Of a stretch of 64,000 nucleotides of DNA, positions 1 to 12,055 are shown piece after piece; within the stretch, counting starts at the first letter, position 1; each line of letters starts with the position of its first letter. This DNA comes from Paracamarosporium sp. OC-R06-R3 (Eukaryota > Ascomycota > Dothideomycetes > Pleosporales > Didymosphaeriaceae). Below the pieces are notes generated by a model. That model was not told the origin of the DNA and searched no databases. It worked only from the letters and a program-made list of their open reading frames with translations. Position numbers and translations under genes: made by a program. The stretch is taken from assembly GCA_019828545.1 (NCBI GenBank), contig JACVRA010000071.1:62001-126000 (forward strand), written 5' to 3'.

Positions 1-662
1 CTCCAAGCTACCTCAAGCTCGGCTATATGGCGCGCAGCAAGGCAATATTCTCCGAAGCCATGGTACACGTTGTTGGACAATGGCCGCAGGGCATGAGCCA
101 GTTAAGAGGGCAAGTTGCAGAGTCAGTACTGGAGTTGATTGAAGATAAAGTGGACGAGCTTGATGAGCTCAAGGCAAAAGTCGAGGTCAAGCTGTTCCGG
201 CTAACGCTCACAACAAGTAGAGGCGAGCGCGTTACACCCTCGAACAACTGGCTGGAGTGGATGGCAGTGTCCCTCTTCCGGCAATGGCTTGCGGAAAATA
301 CCACTCCACCACCTGCACCGATTCTCAAATCTCCACGGCAACCTTCGCGAAATGGGGAAGGCGCACCTTTACCACCTCCACCACCGTTCAATACCGGCAG
401 GATATTCAGACTTCTAGGCACAGGTGGACCGACCTATCTGGGCCATGATGAGTGCAAGCGTTTTCTTAAGTTGAGTCCCGAGCATTATAATCGCGAGAAT
501 CTGAAGCGTTTTGAACGGCGAATCGAAGAGATCAAGAACAAGGCCAAGGACGCGGTGAAGCCCCTGATGAGAAATTTTCTTGAACTGGACTTAAGAGAAG
601 GCGGCTTGCCATACCTAACATGTACACGGATGGACCCGCAGGATTTTCCGTGGGATGAGTAG
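1..662 (+). CDS. Partial fungal BTB-type hypothetical protein, C-terminal part
   Basis: The reading frame is open from the left window edge (codons in phase from base 3) to a stop at 660-662. The first ATG is at 27, but in-frame codons before it also read as plausible protein, so the true start probably lies outside the window. The stretch around residues 3-25 after that ATG (RSKAIFSEAMVHVVGQWP) resembles the region following the BTB/POZ domain in large families of uncharacterised fungal BTB proteins. This is recognition by pattern, not by alignment. The rest has a proline run near residue 115 and a charged helix-rich tail ending in FPWDE. No catalytic motif is visible. Function unknown; membership of the BTB family is an inference. 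Confidence 0.55.
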   Translation, partial: PSYLKLGYMARSKAIFSEAMVHVVGQWPQGMSQLRGQVAESVLELIEDKVDELDELKAKVEVKLFRLTLTTSRGERVTPSNNWLEWMAVSLFRQWLAENTTPPPAPILKSPRQPSRNGEGAPLPPPPPFNTGRIFRLLGTGGPTYLGHDECKRFLKLSPEHYNRENLKRFERRIEEIKNKAKDAVKPLMRNFLELDLREGGLPYLTCTRMDPQDFPWDE

Positions 663-2452
663 CCTCAAGCTCGAAGAGGTGGTATGCTTTGTTATGTGAT
701 ACCTAGCGGATCGTTACTTTGAAGTCGGATCGGCATGGCGCATGGATGGGCTTTTGAGTTTGCAAGAGAAGGTGATTTTTGGCGCCAGATACCCTAGTTC
801 ATGACCCTTGTTTTTCGTTTGCTGCTCTGTTTCCTTGCGTAGATAGGTAGGATATAATGATCCGGTAAAAGAGTCGTTCTGGCAGCGCTCTTTTTGTTTT
901 TCCTGGAAGAGTTGAATGATTAGATGCCATAATTTTTTCTCTTATCACTTCTAACTCCTGATTCATGTCCACTACTACATCCTGCCCAATAGTGCTTACG
1001 TCTAAGTTGTGGACTGCATCACCGCAAGTTAGTTCGAATTAAGTCCGGTGTTACTGCAGTGAAAATGATTGCTAATTCCTAGCCAGTAATCTCGTACAAG
1101 ACCACAACTACGCCCTTCCCGCATTTTTTTTCGAGCATCAAAGGAAGGCATTATAGATAACCATGTTACGGAATGTGTGTTGATGTATCAAAAGGTGGCA
1201 GGCCTTGCCGTCAACGAAGGCTCTTTACTTCGTATGTTCGGATACGAGTAAAGGACTTTATACTATACAAATAACATCACGTATAATACGTTGACATTGT
1301 GTGTCAAGGCAGTGAGCGTCGCCAGAGATACGTGGTAGACGCTGCAAAAGATCGAGGTTGGTATGGCGTTACAAGAATTATATGGTATAGGGGCCTCGAT
1401 TGTACGAGTACAGAGCTGTGGAGCTGTTCTTGTATACGTAATGTGTTTGGAAGGGACGATAGGGGAAGTTACGATACAATATATGGGTTCAAGGGGCATC
1501 GTTAATCAACAAACATCACAAGCTCCGCGCTCCAATTTGTAGAGCGGCTTCACCAAGAACATCAATATAGATCCAAGAATCTGTTCGTAGGTGCGGCGGA
1601 ATAAAGCAGCCTCAGGCCGTTGACCATCGACTTCGCCTGGCCCAGAGGCGAGATAGCAATGAAGCGTGCACACCGCGCCTTGGGTGCCACGCCCTAGGAC
1701 GCGGTATTTGTAGGACCTCACTCATCTTCTTTGTCTCTTCATTTTAATTGAGGCGCTCATTCTCATAGGCGCGAATGAGGGGTTGTGACCGCGAACTCAC
1801 ACCCAACAAGTCACGTGGGGCACGATTCACGGACCCAAGCTCCATTACCCCAAAGGGTCACGATGCTTGGCACCTTCCCAGCCGTTATAAACACCCTGAG
1901 CCACACACACAACACGCTCCTCACCGCACACGCAGACGCTCAACCACGCCGTACCACAGCGAGATCAACACCAGCATATCTGCGTACAACAACCGGTGCC
2001 CCCGCGGTAAGCACCACCTATATATACACCACTCTTTCCTTCACGGATATCTCGACGGAGTTGTGCGAGCGCTATTGCGATTCCCACTCTCGTCACATCT
2101 TCTGTTACTACAAAATAAGTAAGCCATGTTCACCCTCAAGCACTCGCGTCGAAGGGCGTATTCACCTCACTCTCACCTTACTCTACCTTACATTTATATA
2201 TCATCCCTACCTCACCGCGGTTCATTCTACGTCACCGCACCTCATTTTCTTCCACTTGACTACATTTCGACTACACTTTGCACTCCACTCCACTCCCCTC
2301 CACTCTGATCATCACAACACCACTCCAGTCAATCTACCCCAGCTCGCTCCTTTTACTTCTTTGCTTCTTTTTTCCATCCCTCTGTATCGACGGAGTCTGA
2401 ACTCCACTTTTATATATATATCAGCTCACGCTTTCCTCAGCAGCTGTCAGTC
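663..2452. other. Intergenic region and pyrimidine-rich 5' leader of the next gene
   Basis: No supportable gene. About 663-1750 has no long frame on either strand. About 1780-2452 is strongly C/T-rich on the plus strand with many ACC/CAC/CTC runs, as in fungal promoters and 5' leaders. It ends at the ATG of the 1567-residue gene and contains a TATA-like element. A 252-codon frame at 1785-2543 runs through this composition and overlaps the real start in another frame; I treat it as spurious. Confidence 0.6.
2019..2026 (+). promoter_or_regulatory. TATA-like element
   Basis: TATATATA lies about 425 bases upstream of the ATG at 2453 and is followed by a pyrimidine-rich stretch suited to transcription start. 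It would give a leader of about 390-400 nt. Position and composition are seen; promoter function is inferred. Confidence 0.35.
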
Positions 2453-5400
2453 ATGTCGGACTCTGCACATAGCTCTGAGCTTGAGCACCTCAGCGTGCAA
2501 GATTTCGAACAGGTCTTCTCGAGGATCTACGATTGTCTCGTAGAAGATGCAGAGTTGGGCCAACAGCTAGCCCTTGAGTTGCCGAACAAGCTCCTGCCCA
2601 AGAAGCTCGCAGAGAGGTACATCGAAGTTGTGAAAATCGAGGCTTCCCGGTCAGGTAGCTTCGAGGATTACTACCGGAAGGTAGCTCGCGAATGTTACGA
2701 TCGCTTCGACAATTGGTGCACCCAGATGCACGACTTCATCTCAGAGGGAGACGGGATCTGCGAGGCTTCCCTTTTCGTCCTTGAGCATTGGCATGCACAT
2801 GCAGAAGATATCATGCCATTGTCTTCGTCTCGGGTGAAAGACATTGTCGACAATCGCGTTGCACAAGTCCTGGAAGAGGGTTGGACCGATGAATTCGACC
2901 TGGTAGTCGTGTCAGCGAACGGCGATTCAACTAAGTCCTCTGAGTACTTCTGGCAGAAATCCCGCCAAAACGCGAAGTACGAAATCTTGAAGAAATTCCG
3001 ACTGACCAACGAGCCGCAATCGTTAAATCAACATGATGACGACAGAGAAAACGACGAGTTGAAGTCATGCGTTGCAGACTTAGAGATGGAAGCTTTCAAC
3101 CTCGCTTCAAAGGATAGGAGTGTAAATCCCAGCTCCTCTGAGTACACCCTTCTGATCGGAAAGATTCTCGAGCTCGCTGATCCCCAAAAATGCGGCTGTT
3201 TAAACACTTGGGGGGATATCAAGTCGAAGTTGCGACAATTTTACATCGACAAGAAACACGAGCAAGCCAGCGTACAAAGCCGCGCCACAGCCTCAGATAC
3301 CGGTGCCCGACCTCTCGATGTTTCGATGATAGATCACTCTCGCGAAGACCAGGGTACGGCAATCGACGATCCTGTAGGTTCCGATGTAGATGCGGAGGGT
3401 GAGATTGACGACGAACTCTTTGGTACCCGCCAGATCGGGTCTACTACTGCCTCTCATGCATTGAACCAAGATCCCATGGACGTTGGGTCGGCTTCGGTTC
3501 AGTCTAAGACGTCGACTGCAGACGCAGGAGTTGTCGTCTATCCGACTCTGCCTCCCATAGAAGAGCCAGCTGCGTCGAACGTTGGAGATCCTCTGGAACA
3601 AATATCGGAATGGACTCCAGATTCAGGTAGAAAAAGAGAAGAGTGGATCAACGCACAGCCTCTGGAGCCATTTGTGCCAAAGAAAATCAGCTATGTCGAT
3701 TCTTCTGCCGTCCAAGTTCCAGCCACGTCGAATTTTGGTGCTCCTACGAACCAAGCTACCACATTTGCTCAGAATACGGGAAGATTCACTGTGCAAGGTA
3801 GGAGTTCGATCAGTTCACAGGCTGTTGGTGGTACCATCCCTTTTTCGGGCCTGTCTCTGCCCACTCTCACTCAGGGTTCAGGCACATCGACTGTCAATCC
3901 TTTTGCGAATCAGTCTGCCGCATTGGCTCAGGATACGAGCGTCTTGACTGCACAGGCAGATGCCTCCGCTGCTTCACAAGATGGGGCCATGGAGACTGAC
4001 GATGCTGATATGATGACTGAAACAGCGACCCCCGATTACAATGCTTTTCCGAACCAGGTCGAGGGTCCATCGGAAGTCCAACCTTGGGACCAAGAAACTC
4101 AGATGCCTCCGCTGTCGATGGAAGAAATCCTATCAGCGTTTAACGATGGCTTTGCCCAAGACGAGGCCGCAGAATTGTCTTACCAGCAAGAGGACAATGT
4201 CGTTGCAGGCGACAACAATACTCAACTAGCTCTAGCCATGAAAGATATTGACAACGTCCTCACAGAGCTTAATGATATCGACAACGGCATCTCAGAGCCT
4301 AATGATTTGATTATGCATGACTCTTCTCAAGACCAGACCGCAGGATTGTCTAATCAGCAGGAGGACAATACCAATGCAGGCGACATTGAGATGGGTGAGT
4401 GTGGCTTGTTCGCCCAGAGCGAGGCGGCAGTAGTGCCCTCAAAATTCGGCATCGGCCTGGACAACATGGAAGTACATGGTATCGACATGTCCTGTTCTGA
4501 CCAAGTCAAAGACGTCGAAATGAGCGACACAGACAGCGATTCGGATGCGCCATCACCCGTAATGGCTCTTACGAACGAGAGAGGTCTTCATCTCGTCAAG
4601 GGTAATAACCGGGTTCAACAGTTCTGGAGGAAGAAGTACTCTCGGCACCAGAGGAACTCGCCACGTTCTTGGAGGAGCACACCACTGAAGTCTGGCTCGC
4701 CTCGTGAAAGGGCTTTAAAGAATCATATGGAATCTACTGCCGTAGCATATGTCGAATTGCCCTCTGCAGCATCCAACGACCCGGGTCCTAGTGTTGAGGT
4801 TTCTAGCTTCCACAACTCCTCCGCATCCGGTGGGTCGGATGTCCAATCTTCGACTGCGATCGTGTCGAGCACATACGAACCATATCAAGGCGATTCCACT
4901 ATTGAGGTTGCCGCGTCGCAGAGTCAATCGCAATCCGAGACGAGCAGTGAAGAACATTTCAAGGCCTCTGTCAATAAACAAGAGACTGCTATCACCGAGG
5001 TTGCGCCTCTACAGGAAGCATCTGGCATTCAAGAGCTGCCTCGGGCTGAGGAGATTGACCGCCAGCCAGAAGAGCCCATTGTCCCTCAAGAGCTTGTTCA
5101 AGACGCTGGAAATACTGTAGCCGAACCCAATTCTACTGAACGGCCCGATGCGACACATATGGCTGTACAAGAGACTGGAATCACCATAGTCGTTACTCCT
5201 CCAGAAGAATCGACTGTCTCCCAAGATCCTGTTCAAGAAGCTGGCAATAGCATAGCCGATGCTCCTTCAATGGAAGAGCCGACTGTCTCTCAAGAGATTG
5301 TTAAAGAAGCTGAGAATACCACAGCGGATACTCCTGCTGTAGAAGAGCAAGACTTGAAGGTCACCCCACCACAAGAGAAGCACGATCAAGACACTGCTGC

Positions 5401-7206
5401 ACTGTCTGGTGGATCGCAATCTATCGAGACCGAGAAGGCACCTGAGAAGAAACGCAGAGATCCTGGACAATTCATCGTTGTGAAACAGTTTTCCAATGGT
5501 GGCGTGCGGGTTGCATTCAAGGGCCACAGTCGCCCCACAGTTTTCAATGTTCCCCCGGCACCCTACTTACCCCTCAAGCACAAGTTTGAGTTGGGTATGA
5601 AGAAGTTCAACGATGAGGTTCACGTTGGCCGAAACATCGACTCCCGAATGCGTTCTAAACACGACAATCGTTCGCCGCCTCGCGTCAAGCATGCTCAGAG
5701 CACCAAGTCACAGCAGCCTCACCGCGACATGACGAACGCAGATTTTAGGGAAATGTACTTGCCCAAACAACAGGACCTCCAATCAAAGGTTCCTAGAGAT
5801 GAGCATACATCCTCCGATGTTAAATCTCCAACCTTTTCAGAGCACAAGGAACAAGAGCAAGCCATGAAGGAACGCATGAGGGAGAATTACAGACCCTTTA
5901 GGATTCGCTCCGCACCGAAGGTTCCTGAGCCAGTTTCAACTCCCCTTAATATCGACTCTACACAAGAGTACTATCCCATCAATCGGAAGCCGGTTTACAA
6001 TCCTCCTGGTATTGACACTGCTTTGGAGTACTTCCCTAACGTTCGGATGGCATCAGATAATGTCGGCTCTAGTTACGACATCTTAGATCGCGAGCCATCC
6101 TCCTTTAGAGTCGATTCACGTGATCCTGAGAGCTCCAGTGAGGGCCATCATGTAGCGAAGGCTCTGGTTTCCGGCAAGATATATGATTTCCTTGATGATC
6201 ATGACTCCGATCTGGAGCAGTCAGATGCAACAAAGACTATCCTCCCCGAGGAGATATATGGCTTTTCTGACAACTTTGATTCCTCTATGGAGCTGTCAAA
6301 TGAACTGCTCAGTTCAGATATTGACATCCCGCATCTCGAGCCAGCTTCTGGAGAACGTGGTGTTTCTGGCAAGCCAACTGTTATGGACACACACCAAAAA
6401 TATCGGCATTATGCGATTAATCGTCGTACACGTATACGTAGGGAGTTGTCGGGACTGAATCAAACGGATGACGTCGATGCACCCCGCAAGCCCTTTGATG
6501 AAGATAAGCCTGAAGAGCCAGTCAATCAAGAACACACTCCAGCTGTGGGAGACGCCGTACAGCCTACAGTCCCATCAGACCAGGCACAAGGCAACAAAGT
6601 GTGGTACCATACCCTTTGGTCACTTTTGATGGTCTTGCTTATGGGTTTCGCCGATACAAGTAGCCAGGTTTGGAGCACAGTAGGTCCCTGGCTTCAGTGG
6701 TTCTGCCTTGCGGTCATAATTCCGATGTTGCTCGCCTCCTCGCGATATCTGGTCAAGAAGGGGCCTGGACTTGCAAAAGCCTGCGTAGACGCCGTAGTTT
6801 CAGGCACCAGGTCTCTAGGAAATGGAGTCGTTGCAGTCTGGAATTATTTCAACCCAGCACCATTAGAGCCGGAGCAACCTCAGAACCCTTTCGTGCCAGC
6901 ACATGAAGTCGCCAGGGACATTCAAACTTCTGTCTCAGCATATGAAATCGTCAAGGACATTCCAATTTCTGTCTCGGCCCAACCTCTCGCACGCTCACCC
7001 TTCGTAGGGAACCGCCGCCCCTGGAAAATGTAAGGCTGATGATTACTTGTCTCCTTTCACCGTTGCTAACAACCTTTAGTGTCCAACTTCCGGCGCAGTC
7101 ACAGTACATGCATGGTCGTTCGAGCCACTGGCGGCCGACTCCAATTCGTAACCCTAGGCTCTGGGAGACGGAGTCGCCACCTCCGCGACCGTACAATTTT
7201 TCTTAA
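2453..7206 (+). CDS. 1567-residue disordered protein with C-terminal membrane hairpin
   Basis: Two exons, 2453-7029 and 7080-7206. The 50-nt intron has donor GTAAGG, branch GCTAAC and acceptor TTTAG. Unspliced, the frame stops at 7031-7033, inside the donor; spliced, it continues in phase (ATT codon across the junction) for 42 more residues to TAA at 7204. The N-terminal ~190 residues look folded and helical. Residues ~200-1300 are acidic, Ser/Thr/Glu-rich and repetitive, with recurrent Val-Ser/Pro-Gln-Glu segments around 860-980. Two hydrophobic segments near residues 1382-1400 and 1412-1430 suggest a membrane hairpin near the C terminus, with most of the protein probably cytosolic. I do not recognise the family. 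Confidence 0.75.
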
Positions 7207-9845
7207 ATATCTGCATTTATCGATGACACCGAAGCCGCACTCATACAATACCATCTACACGAAGAAGCAGCAGTCCATTCTATGATAGCTTTCCTCGACT
7301 GTCGAAAGTCCTTTTGCGACTAATCTAGTTTACCACCACGTCTCATAAAGAAGGAGCTTGAATCTTAAGCTCTCAGAAGCAGCCAACACGAGCCTACGAC
7401 AACAGCCGCTCTTATACACACCATCCACCAGAGAAGCCTATATTGGTCGTCTTCTCCATAAATGTCCTATACCAAGTCCACGACGACAACTCCGCCATCC
7501 TTGTCCGTTGTCCTATCAGGCCAGCTTTAATTATTGGCCTATCCAGTATCTCACACCAAGTCAACGCAACAAACAGACAACATGCACCATCACCGCCATC
7601 CCTTCCTCACGATGCGCTATCCATCTCCGGCCCGATAAACCCCAGGTTCCCTGGAGTTTTCTTCAACCAAACGGTCCGGCCCATTCTGCCTCCCCAATGC
7701 CCTTTTTCGCAACTTCCGCCTTTGACAAGATGAAGAACTCCTCTCGGTACAGATAAATCCAGCACGCAACACTCCTCAGATCAACAATTCACTCCACTCT
7801 CGTATTTCCGGTTTTAGAGAAGGACTGAAGCTTGCTTCTACTTCTCGCTTTGGTTGATGTTACGATATACCATCGTATTTCCAGTCTTAGGAGGGTGATG
7901 AAAGTTCGCTTCTACCGCCGAACTCAGCCGATGTTATGAGATCCGAAAAGTACATCAACCGTGTGCGTACCGATGATTCTAAAGTCAAGAAGGCATCCTG
8001 TACATCAGACTTCGGAGATTAGCTTCAGATACTTTGAACCCTACCAAGCTAATGAAATCGGTCTACCAACATTTAGCATAAGTTGGATGAGACTGTGTTT
8101 CAGGATTCAAAGTAATGAATGAAGACCAAAGCTGAAGCTGCTTTCCTTGAACGCAAAAGAGTTACAAGCGAATACATTGGGAACGCAAATTAACCAACGA
8201 TGGATCACTCTCACTCAAATATGGTGCTATATTGCATTGACCGCACCGCACGCATGTGGTGTCAGAAACAACAGGAACAACAACAGATAACGACGGCGCA
8301 CAGCGCAAGCCACGGCGAAACACCACATAGGAGTCTAGATTAGTTACGCAATCCTCCTCCAGCCAATGCGCTCCTCGCAATCTCTCACGGACTTACCACA
8401 GGACACGACATATATGGAATGGTGTCTATAACAGCGACCAGCACCGCATCTCTCGCACGAGCCCACAACCTTCAACTCGCACGCGGTCACTGCCTTGCTA
8501 CAGACTCTCAGCTCATTCTCAGGGCTTATTATTCTTCCTCTTTCGGCATGGACAACGGGATATACACTAGGTTCTTCGCATGACAATCACGAGGAACTAG
8601 ATATCGCCTGTTCTGGACAGCTACTTACTTCCTTCATTCTCTGGATTTCTTTCTTTTCTCTCTACTTTCCTATTTCCCCGCCTTTTTACCATATCCCGTC
8701 GGAGACGCGTTGTCGGGACGAGAAAATAGAAACCGTCGAAAAAAACACATCACCAACAGAACCGAAAACCTCTAAAAAAAATTCTTTTCTTGGGTGCTAC
8801 GGGGCACATGTTATTCGAGGCGTATTCCACCTTAACGGGTTCACTTCTCTACTTGCCTATTCTCAACTTCTCATTACCAAGGAGTCAGCTATATCGCTGC
8901 CCTCCCTTTTAATTCCCCGCGCTTTTACCATGTCCAGGCGGACGGACGAAGAAAACAGAAAACGCCGAAAAAAACACATCACCAGCAGAACGGAAAACCT
9001 ACAAAAAAATTCACTTTTTGAGTGCTGCGGGGCACAACTTACTCGAGGCGTATTACACCTTACGAATCTACCTTCTCTACTTTGCATTTCCTTTCTCTTC
9101 TCATCAGGATGATAGTTCCTACTTCGTTTTTCTCCCCGCACTTTATCATGTCCAGGCGGACGGACGCAGAAAAACAGAAAACGTTGAAAAAAACACATCA
9201 CCAACAGAATCTCGAAAACATACAAAAAATTTCTCTTCATTGGGTGCTGCGGGGCACTTGTTCTTGTTCGAGGCGTTTATTTAATAGCCCTGATGGGGTG
9301 GCGTTGTTTGATTTGCATGGTTTTGATCTGGAGTTTGTTTTGGATTGCTTTGCTTTGGAAGTTATATACCCATGGGGCGCCCAGGGATGTCGTGCGATAC
9401 ATGCACATGGTTTGGTTTGTTGCATGGTTTTGATAGGAACTTTGGTGTCATCGATCAGAAAATGAGAAAATGGTTATATCTATATATGGACTTGTGTGCG
9501 TGGGTGATATCGTGTGATGTGATGACTTGTATTATTGAAGTGTTAACTCCGAGGGCCCAGCGTAACAGTAGTCCCAGTTTGTGGGACTTCCAGGAGAGAT
9601 TTGATGCAAGACTAAACAGTCTAACTACGTGAGGCTTCCTCCGCTTTACATCCTAATAGAAGGAGGGATCGAACAATAATCGATGCATTGTGGAATTAGT
9701 CGTGATTAGAGTCTATTCAAGGAATGCCGATTCCTTAGCCGCAAACGAAGCCGTGTTCCCCAACCATCAGGATATCGCTACAAAAGAAAATAAAACAATA
9801 CAGCGCCACGTACTCCAAGCTAAAGAGCGCAAACGAGTAAGCTTT
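7207..9845. other. Gene-free intergenic region
   Basis: About 2.6 kb between the 3' end of the 1567-residue gene and the 3' end of the glycosyltransferase. No frame has a start, length and composition I would defend. A 205-codon frame at 8495-9112 is produced by the tandem repeat listed separately. 9290-9470 is T/G-rich. Confidence 0.6.
8636..9285. repeat. Diverged tandem repeat, unit about 220-230 bp, just under 3 copies
   Basis: Three copies of a common block can be lined up on the string AAAACACATCACC: the CACAT lies at 8746, 8975 and 9194, giving spacings of 229 and 219. Each copy carries, in order, a T/C-rich stretch ending near TTTTACCATGTCC, a GGACG-type block, the A-rich CACATCACCA block, a run of A residues, and TGCTGCGGGGCAC followed by TCGAGGCGT. 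The copies differ by point changes and short indels and read in different frames, so the repeat is not conserved as protein. No terminal inverted repeats or target duplication are obvious. Confidence 0.8.
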
Positions 9846-12055
9846 CTACACACCTCGTCTCTCCACTCTCTGCATCTGCTGTCTCCCCCGTTGTCCCACA
9901 ACGCTCAAATCTGGAGCTCCGTTATCTATACCCACATTTCCCACCTCAGCAAGTTGCGCAGCAGCAGCAGCAACCGCTTCCGCAGCCTGCCTATCAGCAT
10001 CTTCCCTCGCCTTCGCCTCCGCCTCAAGCCTCTCCTTCTGCTCCTTTTCCAACCTCTCCCTCTCCTTCTCTTGCCTTTCCCTCTCTTCTTTTTCCAACCT
10101 CTCCTTCTCCAGCTTCTGCTCCCATTCCTCATCCTTCTTCCTCTCATCTTCCATATGCTTTCTCAGATCCTCCTCTTCTTCCTCCCTCCCTTTCTTCCCG
10201 CCGCCATCCTCGTCCTCGTGGAACCAAACGCCTTTGTTATCCCCAAACACATTGCTGACCAACTTGTACGTTCCGCACACGCCATCGACCTCGCCCCACG
10301 GAAGCCATAGTTCGGAATCTGCGGTCCACACACCGCCACGCCCGCCGCGCTGGTCCCAGAGGAGGTCGCCTCCGACAGCTGCTGTGTGGTATCCCATGGG
10401 TGATTGCGGGGTGCGGAAGTAGCGGCGAAGGAGGGCGCGCTCGTAGCCTGAGTACCAGAGAGATGTCCAAGTTACGTTCGCATTGGTGGATTGTTCGTCG
10501 GCGAGAATTGAAGCATGTGCGGCGGAATTTTCGTTGAGATAATCCGTGGCGCGAAAGGTTGCAGGAATAGCGCCCGTGTACGTGTTTCGGATAAGTGATA
10601 CGTTCGTCCATGATGTGTCGCGACGAGGAAGTTTGTCGAGCCCGTACTTGTATTCTAGCTTGTCAATATAGGCCGGTTTGTCGTTAGGGGACGGATCGTT
10701 GCTGGAGTCGTCTGGTCTCCAGAAAGGTCCTGTTGCATTGATGAAAGAGGAAGGGAGGTCGTAGAATATACGTGAGGTCCGCGGACGATTTGCTTGCAAG
10801 AAATCAGTACTGTTGCTGCGGTCCGTTGCGAGCAGCTCATCATCCGCGCATTCTGTTAGAGGTTGAAACAGCGCATGCGTATAATCCAAGCCGATGGAGA
10901 ATTCGTACTGGCGATTCTTCGAGAGAGTGACATTGCTCGTTTCCTTGAGACCCCTAAGTGCCCCGGCTAGAATATCATATATCTTGAGCACGACAGGCAT
11001 GTTTTCCTTCTTATAGATGTGTCTCGCTAACATCTGCTCTCCGAAAAGCGTGCTCATGACCGACTGCACCGTTGCAGACTGTTTGTTCTTTTGCTCGAGC
11101 ACCGGAAGCGCGGCCTTAAACAGCGCCCTCAGGTCCTTGACTGGTCCCATCAGGGCATCCGCATCTAGGTATTTGGCAGGCTCAAGCTCTACCGCCTCCT
11201 TCGATTGATCTCCTGATCGATAGATTTCCCGCGGCAGAATGGACGATGGCATATGTCCACAAGCCACATCGTCTCCATCACACGTCTTTCTTGCTCCAAA
11301 GACAATCGTCTGAGAGAACGCCTTCCCATGCAACTTCTGCACTCGCCGATTCGCATCTGCCACCACAGCCATATATTGTCTGATCATCACTTCACTCGGC
11401 AGCTGGAACCAAGTATCCCTCCCATCAACCAGCATCACCAGGTCGTTGTCCTTGACAACTTTTTTATTTTCGAGGTAAGCAAGCACGCTCCTCAGCTTCT
11501 CCTTCTCCCAATCTGCTCTCTTCTCAGGTCTCTCGAACACGCTAACAATCGTGGGAGGCGGATAATTCATAACCATAGCGGACATGGTGGTCTTGCAGAA
11601 AGCGGCATCGTGCTCCAGAGAGGACAAAAGGAGGTGGAAGTTCGGCGAAGACTTATGGAGATTGCCCGGAACGTGAGATATAGTTCCATTTTCAAGTTGG
11701 AGCGCGGTACTTGAGGGTTTGCGAAGAGATGTCGGTATTGAGGAGGGGAGATGCGGTAAGTGTGGTCGCCAGGAAGACAACTGATGGTAGTATTCAGACG
11801 ATATGGTTCGGTAGGATAGAGTCTTGAGGTCTGGTTAGCACTTGACTTTTGTATAATCTAAGAGATTAGATTCACATCTGGCCGCCTCGTGCTCGCCAAT
11901 AAAATTACAACCATGAATAGCAATACCGTCACGATTGCGGCCCTCCCTCGCCTCCCGCACGCCCATTGTATCGCCGCGTTCCCGGGACCTAGCTGCTCGT
12001 ATCGTGGAGCCAACGAAGAAACAGTCCACGGAGCCTCCAGGTGAATGCGCGCCAT
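9846..12055 (-). CDS. Type II membrane glycosyltransferase, PLOD/procollagen-glycosyltransferase-like
   Basis: Two exons on the minus strand: 12055-11876 and 11822-9846, 718 residues. The 53-nt intron has donor GTGAAT, branch GCTAAC and acceptor CTCAAG, and both exons join in phase 0. The start is the first in-frame ATG. Exon 1 encodes a short cytoplasmic tail, then a signal anchor at residues ~39-54 (IVTVLLFMVVILLA), fitting a Golgi/ER type II protein. The luminal part has LVMLVDGRDTWFQLP near residue 190, with Asp residues placed like the DxD-type metal/sugar-nucleotide site of PLOD-type glycosyltransferases. It ends in a highly charged Glu/Lys/Arg helix (about 605-690). The glycosyltransferase call rests on this motif and topology; donor and acceptor are unknown. 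Confidence 0.65.

Noticed and set aside
1785..2543. 252-codon frame
   Set aside because: Lies in the C/T-rich leader and runs into the start of the 1567-residue gene in another frame; composition mirrors the nucleotide bias.
8495..9112. 205-codon frame with repeated MSRRTD-like segments
   Set aside because: Created by the tandem repeat; the copies are in different frames, so it is not conserved as protein.
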